Assembly (NCBI GenBank): GCA_036558745.1
Contig: DATBEZ010000012.1
Location: 1-64,000 of the forward strand
DNA length: 64,000 bases
Direction of reading: 5' to 3'
Source of the DNA: JAMXLJ01 sp036558745
GTDB taxonomy: Bacteria; Actinomycetota; Acidimicrobiia; IMCC26256; JAMXLJ01
The notes under the pieces were generated by a model. That model was not told the DNA's origin, did no database searches, and worked only from the letters and a program-made list of their open reading frames with translations. Shown piece after piece: positions 59,294 through 64,000 of the stretch (the stretch's first letter is position 1; every line of letters starts with the position of its first letter). The position numbers were made by a program, and so were the translations under genes.

Positions 59294-59989
59294 CTACCGA
59301 CGAGACGACCGAGATCGACCGCCGGCGCGCTCGACGGCCTCGACGGTCAGCTCGTCGAGATGGTGGAGGACCAGGGCCGCGTCGTCGAGCGCGTCCTGGA
59401 GCGGCGGGTAGCTGCGGTTCGGCACCGCGATGACGCCGAGTCCCGCCGCGGCCGCGGCGCGGATCCCGCTCGTGGAATCCTCGACGGCGACGCATCGGCG
59501 CGGTGGCACGTCGATGCGGCGAGCCGCTTCCTCGTACACGTCCGGCTCGGGCTTGCCGCGAGGGACCTCCTCGGACGAGACCGTCGCGGCGAACGCGTCG
59601 TCGAGGCCGGCGACGTCGAGCACCGTGTCGATGACCACCCGGTTCGAGGACGAGGCCAGCACGAGAGGCCAGCGCCGTCCGATCCGCCGCACCGCCGCGA
59701 CCGCGCCGGGAAGAAGCGGCAGGTCACTCCGGTAGCGATCGAGCAGATCGTCGACGACACGGTCGACGATCTCGGCGGCCGCAAGGTCGACGCCGAGCGT
59801 GTCGTGCAGGTAGGCAGCCCATTCGGGCGAGCTCATGCCCTGCATCGCGGTCGTCGCGCCGTCGCGCCACACCCCGCCGTGCGCGGCGACGAGGTCGCGC
59901 CTCGCTCGGTCCCACAGCTGCTCCGAGTCGACCAACACGCCGTCGAGGTCGAAGACGACCGCCCCGATCAGTGCGCTCGACGAGGACAT
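59294..59989 (-). CDS. HAD hydrolase (beta-phosphoglucomutase-like)
   Basis: A 231-residue HAD protein: motif I VVFDLDGVLVDSEQLWD with nucleophile D14 and D16, cap domain with LLPGAVAAVRRIGRRW, motif II VLASSSN, motif III RGKPEPDVYEEAA (Lys) and motif IV VAVEDSTSGIRAA. It is a sugar-phosphate phosphatase or phosphomutase. ATG 59989, 9 bases after the cupin gene on the same strand, so they are likely cotranscribed. Confidence 0.92.
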   Translation of the reverse strand: MSSSSALIGAVVFDLDGVLVDSEQLWDRARRDLVAAHGGVWRDGATTAMQGMSSPEWAAYLHDTLGVDLAAAEIVDRVVDDLLDRYRSDLPLLPGAVAAVRRIGRRWPLVLASSSNRVVIDTVLDVAGLDDAFAATVSSEEVPRGKPEPDVYEEAARRIDVPPRRCVAVEDSTSGIRAAAAAGLGVIAVPNRSYPPLQDALDDAALVLHHLDELTVEAVERAGGRSRSSRR

Positions 59990-59998
59990 GGCGAAGTC

Positions 59999-60385
59999 CT
60001 AGTCGGGTTCGTGCCCGTACTCCGCGTCGGTGACGTGGTCGCCCCACTCCGGATCACCACCGGTGATCGCGAGGTGGGTCATGAAGCGGTCGGGTGCCGC
60101 GCCGTGCCAATGCCACTCCTGGGCCGGGGTCGACACGACATCGCCGGGTCTGATCCTGACCACCCGATCGCCGCGGGACTGCACCCGTCCTTCGCCCTCG
60201 GTGACGTAGAGCGTCTGCCCGCCGGAATGACGGTGCCACGCGGTGCGGGCGCCGGGCGTGAAGTGCACGGCGCCGATGACGGTTGGTGTGTCGCCCTGGG
60301 TCTGGGTGATCGCGTCGATGAAGACGTCGCCCGTGAACCAGTCGGAAGGGCCCTTGGCGGTCGCTCTGCTGCGTTCGAGATCCAT
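59999..60385 (-). CDS. Cupin-domain protein
   Basis: A 128-residue single cupin: WFTGDVFIDAITQTQGDTPT, motif 1 GARTAWHRHSGGQTLYVTEG with three metal ligands (HxH, Gln/Glu), and motif 2 IRPGDVVSTPAQEWHWHGAA. It resembles small cupins annotated near carboxymuconolactone decarboxylases. ATG 60385; upstream codons overlap the divergent methyltransferase start region. Confidence 0.9.
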   Translation of the reverse strand: MDLERSRATAKGPSDWFTGDVFIDAITQTQGDTPTVIGAVHFTPGARTAWHRHSGGQTLYVTEGEGRVQSRGDRVVRIRPGDVVSTPAQEWHWHGAAPDRFMTHLAITGGDPEWGDHVTDAEYGHEPD

Positions 60386-60432
60386 GCCGTCTTCAATACC
60401 CCATCCGGCGCCGGCGCGCGACCCAGCCGGCG

Positions 60433-61200
60433 ATGGCGCGCGTGGCCGGCGGCGGTGAGAATCCGGCGGTGACCGACGGGGATGCACGGGCGCACTGGGA
60501 GGAGCAGGCCGACGCCTGGCTCGCGCTGACGCGTTCCGACCCGGACTACGAGCTGCTCAACAAGCCGAGCTTCCTGGAGCTCGTGCCTCCTCCCGGCAGG
60601 CTCACGCTCGACGTCGGTTGCGGCGAGGGACGCATGGCCCGCGAGCTCACACGGCGCGGTCACCACGTCGTCGGCATCGACGGCGCGCCGTCGCTCGCGA
60701 GGAACGCGCGTGCGCACGCTCTGCGGACGGCGACCGCCCTTGCCGACATCGCGCGGCTGCCGATCCGGTCGGGCACCGCGGATCTCGTCGTGTGCTTCAT
60801 GGTGCTCATGGACGTCGAGACGCTGGACCGGGCGGTGTGTGAGATCGCACGCGTGCTGAGCCCGCGAGGGGTGCTGTGTGCCGCGATCATGCACCCGATC
60901 TTCACGAGCGGGCTCTTCGTCGACGGTGATCCCTACCAGACGTTCTCCATGGGCGCGTACGCCACGACGATGCGACACGTCCTCGACGTGGAGCGACACA
61001 ACGGCGAACGGATGGTCTTCCGCATCGAGCACCGGCCGATCGAGCGCTACTCGCGTGCGTTGGAGCAGGCCGGGTTGGCGATCACCCACATCCGGGAGCC
61101 GGTACCGAGCGAAGCTGCCGTTGCAGACCAACCATCGTTCGCGAACTACCGGCGCGTTCCGGAGTTCCTCCATCTCCGCGCCGAGTCCCTGGGCCGGTGA
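60433..61200 (+). CDS. Class I SAM-dependent methyltransferase
   Basis: A 255-residue methyltransferase (243 if GTG 60469 is used): WEEQADAWLALTRSDPDYEL, motif I RLTLDVGCGEGRMARELTRR, VVGIDGAPSLARNARAHA, ADLVVCFMVLMDVETLDRAV and VLSPRGVLCAAIMHPIFTSG. Its end overlaps the next methyltransferase by GTGA. Resembles UbiE/BioC-type enzymes; substrate unknown. Confidence 0.88.
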   Translation: MARVAGGGENPAVTDGDARAHWEEQADAWLALTRSDPDYELLNKPSFLELVPPPGRLTLDVGCGEGRMARELTRRGHHVVGIDGAPSLARNARAHALRTATALADIARLPIRSGTADLVVCFMVLMDVETLDRAVCEIARVLSPRGVLCAAIMHPIFTSGLFVDGDPYQTFSMGAYATTMRHVLDVERHNGERMVFRIEHRPIERYSRALEQAGLAITHIREPVPSEAAVADQPSFANYRRVPEFLHLRAESLGR

Positions 61201-62021
61201 GCACCGATCCGACGTTCCGACGTGATCTCTACCGCGGCACCGCCCGGTACTACGACGAGTACCGGGTGCCGTATCCGGTGGCGCTGTTCGACGATCTCTG
61301 TGCTCGAGCGGGCGTCGGCAAGGGCGGGCGACTGCTCGATCTGGCGTGCGGTACGGGACAGATCGCGTTCCCGCTGGCGAACCGGTTCGAGGAGGTGTGC
61401 GCGGTCGACCAGGAAGCGGAGTCCGTGGCGTTCGGGCGTGCCAAGGCCGAGTCGCTCGGCGTCGGGAACATTCGCTGGATGGTCGACAGTGCCGAAGCGC
61501 TCGTGCCCGACGGTGCGTTCGATCTTGTCGCGGTCGGCAACGCGTTCCATCGTCTACCGCGCGCGCTCGTCGCGGAGCGGGTCGCATCGTGGCTCGCGCC
61601 CGGTGGTTCTCTCGCGCTGCTCTGGGGCGGGCCGCCCTGGGCGGGTGACCTTCCGTGGCAAGAGGACCTGGCCGCGCTCATGGACGAGTGGACCGATCGG
61701 GTCGGTGCCGCCGACCGGGTCCCGTCCAACTGGCAGGAGGCGCTCGACAACGATCCGAACCCGCGCGTGCTGGAGGGTGCCGGGCTCGACTACGTCGGCG
61801 AGTACACCTTTCCGGTGGAGCACGACTGGACGGTGGCGAGCGTCGCGGGCTTCCTGTACTCCACCTCGGTGCTCAACCGCGACGCGCTCGGCGATCATGC
61901 CGACGCGTTCGAAGCCGACCTGGCCGCGCGCCTGCTCGAGCGCAAGCCCGACGGCGTGTTCCACCAGACGCTGCGCTTCGCCTACGAGCTCGCCCGTCGC
62001 CCGCCGGCACGCGATACATGA
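61197..62021 (+). CDS. Class I SAM-dependent methyltransferase
   Basis: A 274-residue methyltransferase: LYRGTARYYDEYRVPYPVAL, motif I RLLDLACGTGQIAFPLANRF, CAVDQEAESVAFGRAK and FDLVAVGNAFHRLPRALVAE. GTG 61197 overlaps the preceding methyltransferase stop. The two coupled methyltransferases differ in subtype and probably act on one pathway. The gene ends 39 bases from a convergent hydrolase. Confidence 0.9.
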   Translation: MSTDPTFRRDLYRGTARYYDEYRVPYPVALFDDLCARAGVGKGGRLLDLACGTGQIAFPLANRFEEVCAVDQEAESVAFGRAKAESLGVGNIRWMVDSAEALVPDGAFDLVAVGNAFHRLPRALVAERVASWLAPGGSLALLWGGPPWAGDLPWQEDLAALMDEWTDRVGAADRVPSNWQEALDNDPNPRVLEGAGLDYVGEYTFPVEHDWTVASVAGFLYSTSVLNRDALGDHADAFEADLAARLLERKPDGVFHQTLRFAYELARRPPARDT

Positions 62022-62059
62022 CCGGCCCCGCGCGGTCGTGGAGGGCGGTCAACCGCTTC

Positions 62060-62971
62060 TCAGGAAGGGTCGACGAGACGTGCGTCGACGCCGTCGACGA
62101 AGCGCAGCACCCGATCCGTGAAGCGCGCCGGTTGCTCCATGGGGATGGTGTGGCCGGCGTCGGGCACGACGTCCGTTTGCACACCCGGAATCAAGCGGTG
62201 AGCGCGTTCCACGACTCGGTCGGGGGCGTTCACCGGACTGTGCGCACCGAGGATCAGCAACATCGGAGTGCAGATCTCATGCAGGTCACGGTCCTTCACG
62301 CGACGCGGTAGAGGTGCGTGGCCACGGAAGCCACGGAGCCCGGTGATGCACAGATCGAGCAAGGGCTGGGGCAGGAGCGACCCGTTGTTCAGCGTCCGGA
62401 GCATCCGGTGGATGGCTTCGTCGGACTTCGCGAATTTCGCCAACATGCCGTTCCACGCCATCCCTGCGAGCATCGTCCCTCGCGCCCGTCCGAGTGCACC
62501 CGGCGGATCGACGACGGTCACGCTCGCGAGACGTCGGGGCGAGCGACACGTCTGATTGAGCGCGATCCAACCGCCGTACGAGAGTCCGACGAGGTGGACC
62601 GAGGTGAGCTCGAGCCCGGCCAGCACCTCGTCGAGCCAGCGCGCCATGTCGCCTGCGTCGCCGATCGCCACGTCTTGAACGCTGCGGCCCGCGTCGGTGA
62701 TGGCGTCGACCGCGTAGACCGGGTGGCGTTCGCTCAGCGCGCCGATGCTCGCGTACCAGGACGGTGACGCGACCGTGATCGCGTGCAACAACACGATCGG
62801 TGCGGCGCCCGCAGCGCCACACACGTGAACACGTGTGGTCCCGAAGGTCGTGGCCACGTCCCGCTCGGTCGGTTGCGCGGGCCACGCCGCGAGGGCTGCG
62901 TCGTACGCGGCGTGGAACCTGGCGCGGGCGTCGTCGCTCCGGAACCGCCCGACCCTCGTGGTCCCGCTCAT
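62060..62971 (-). CDS. Alpha/beta-fold hydrolase
   Basis: A 303-residue alpha/beta hydrolase: APIVLLHAITVASPSWYASI (oxyanion side), nucleophile elbow VHLVGLSYGGWIALNQ, acid in PMLLILGAHSPVNAPDR and histidine in VPDAGHTIPMEQPARFTDRV. Similar to actinobacterial esterases/carboxylesterases. ATG 62971, 16 bases after the serine hydrolase stop on the same strand. Confidence 0.9.
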   Translation of the reverse strand: MSGTTRVGRFRSDDARARFHAAYDAALAAWPAQPTERDVATTFGTTRVHVCGAAGAAPIVLLHAITVASPSWYASIGALSERHPVYAVDAITDAGRSVQDVAIGDAGDMARWLDEVLAGLELTSVHLVGLSYGGWIALNQTCRSPRRLASVTVVDPPGALGRARGTMLAGMAWNGMLAKFAKSDEAIHRMLRTLNNGSLLPQPLLDLCITGLRGFRGHAPLPRRVKDRDLHEICTPMLLILGAHSPVNAPDRVVERAHRLIPGVQTDVVPDAGHTIPMEQPARFTDRVLRFVDGVDARLVDPS

Positions 62972-62986
62972 CTCTCGATCAGCTCC

Positions 62987-64000
62987 TCACGCCAGCGACG
63001 CGTAGAGGGCCTTGACGAGCGACGCCGCGCGCGGGTCGCGGCCGGGCTCGCCGCCCCAGCCGGCGTTCTTCACGTACGCGAAGCCGACGCGCGCCTCTGG
63101 GTCGGCGAAGCCGAGGAACCCACCCGCTCCCGGGTGACCGAACGCGTGCGGCGGCCTCCCGTCATCGGCCCACGGCGCTGCGAGCTCGAAGCCGAGCGTT
63201 CGGCGCACGTCGATGCCGAGCACGGCGTCGGTCCCCGCGACCTGCTGGACGCCCATCCGCTCGACGGTGTCCGCTCGCACGAGCGTCGGGCGATCGCTCG
63301 CGAGGTCTCCATAGATGGCCGCGAGGGCGCGCGCCGTGCAGATCCCGTTGGTCACCGGGATCTCCGCGGACCAGAACTCCGGCGAGTTCCACGGCGGCGA
63401 GACGGGCGGGAAGACGGGCGCGTACATGCGTGCCGCGAGCGAGTCGGGCTCGACCGCGAGGATCGGTCGCGTCGATGGCGCGCCGTGACCAACGGGCGGC
63501 GCGACCATCGGTGCGATGCGGTGATGCTCGCTCGACGGCGTCCCGATGAAGAAGTCGGGATCGAGCGGCGCGGCGACCTCGTCGCGCACGAAACGACCGA
63601 TGCTGCGCCCGTCGACGCGTCGCACGAGCTCGCCGATCAGCCAGCCGAACGTGACGCCGTGATAGCCGTGCCGCTCTCCGGGATCCCACAGCGGTTCCTG
63701 AACGGCGACCGCCGACGCGATCGCGTCCCAGTCGATCAGCGCGTTCGGACCGAGCGGCGCGTCGATGACGGGAATCCCCGCTTCGTGCGTCAGCGCGTGG
63801 CGCACCAGCGGATCGGCGCGCAGCTCCGGCCAGTAGCGGCGCACCGGCGCGTCGAGGTCGACGAGGCCCCGGTCGACGAGCATGTGCGCGCAGAGCGCGG
63901 TGACGCCCTTGGTGGCCGAGCGGATCTCGACGAGCGTGTCGTGATGCCACGCCGCACCCGCGGGTGCCGTGGACCCGCCCCACAGATCGACGACGAAACG
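62987..64000 (-). CDS. Serine hydrolase, beta-lactamase (class C/EstB) fold, 5' end outside window
   Basis: At least 337 residues; the frame is open to the right edge. Seen: catalytic S-x-x-K in EIRSATKGVTALCAHMLVDR, second motif Y-x-G/N in ERHGYHGVTFGWLIGELVRR, and FGHPGAGGFLGFADPEARVG near the end (KTG-like HPG). Serine beta-lactamase-like hydrolases of this kind are mainly esterases. ATG 63883 lies in frame but would drop the SxxK motif, so the true start is outside the window. Confidence 0.9.
   Translation of the reverse strand, partial: RFVVDLWGGSTAPAGAAWHHDTLVEIRSATKGVTALCAHMLVDRGLVDLDAPVRRYWPELRADPLVRHALTHEAGIPVIDAPLGPNALIDWDAIASAVAVQEPLWDPGERHGYHGVTFGWLIGELVRRVDGRSIGRFVRDEVAAPLDPDFFIGTPSSEHHRIAPMVAPPVGHGAPSTRPILAVEPDSLAARMYAPVFPPVSPPWNSPEFWSAEIPVTNGICTARALAAIYGDLASDRPTLVRADTVERMGVQQVAGTDAVLGIDVRRTLGFELAAPWADDGRPPHAFGHPGAGGFLGFADPEARVGFAYVKNAGWGGEPGRDPRAASLVKALYASLA

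Overview
This is a high-GC (roughly 70%) actinobacterial chromosome segment, most likely from the class Acidimicrobiia or a close relative. Supporting signs are the Actinobacteria-type succinylase lysine block, a lexA / LysM / nrdR neighbourhood arranged as in Mycobacterium, a B12-dependent (class II) ribonucleotide reductase, mycothiol-linked and F420-dependent (LLM) enzyme families, frequent GTG starts and many 4-bp GTGA/ATGA stop-start overlaps. I see no rRNA, tRNA, CRISPR array, insertion sequence, prophage or origin.

Layout. 1-4.9 kb: dapF (5' end outside), hflX, dapC-like aminotransferase, dapD, dapE (lysine/diaminopimelate synthesis). 4.9-11.4 kb: two minus-strand genes, then lexA diverging from a LysM gene over three SOS boxes, then nrdR, a promoter with an NrdR box, nrdJ and a strong hairpin. 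11.4-26 kb: accessory metabolism (amidase, BBE-type flavoenzyme, GT39 membrane glycosyltransferase with MarR, P450 with TetR) interleaved with broken genes. 26-30 kb: membrane protein, PadR, modABC molybdate transporter. 30-35.6 kb: ankyrin protein, phosphotransferase and more broken genes. 35.6-44 kb: methyltransferase, VOC/RHH pair with a repeated CTAG operator, two DUF202 proteins, SDR/LLM pair, exported beta-propeller and SGNH hydrolase, chemotaxis receptor. 44-56 kb: an operon of PEP synthase, zinc alcohol dehydrogenase and a phosphotransferase/AAA protein next to a DUF1918 gene, with similar palindromic boxes upstream of both (dormancy-regulon-like), followed by small membrane proteins, a cation/proton antiporter, a flavin disulfide reductase and a large LuxR regulator. 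56-64 kb: small enzymes, three SAM methyltransferases, two hydrolases, the last running off the right end.

Main unusual feature: the window carries at least eight deletion-type gene wrecks. At two places (about 11.72 kb and 32.05 kb) the 3' part of a minus-strand TetR gene lies back to back with the 3' part of a plus-strand gene, as if one deletion removed the shared promoter and both 5' ends of a divergent pair. Elsewhere a methyltransferase, a sulfatase, an LLM oxidoreductase, an SDR and an NRAMP-like transporter have lost internal or N-terminal segments. Their neighbours are intact, so this looks like ongoing small-deletion decay of accessory genes, although assembly error cannot be excluded from sequence alone. 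Second in interest are the clear regulatory sites: three SOS boxes, an NrdR box, a TetR operator, the 8-bp-periodic CTAG operator and the GGNCC-type boxes.
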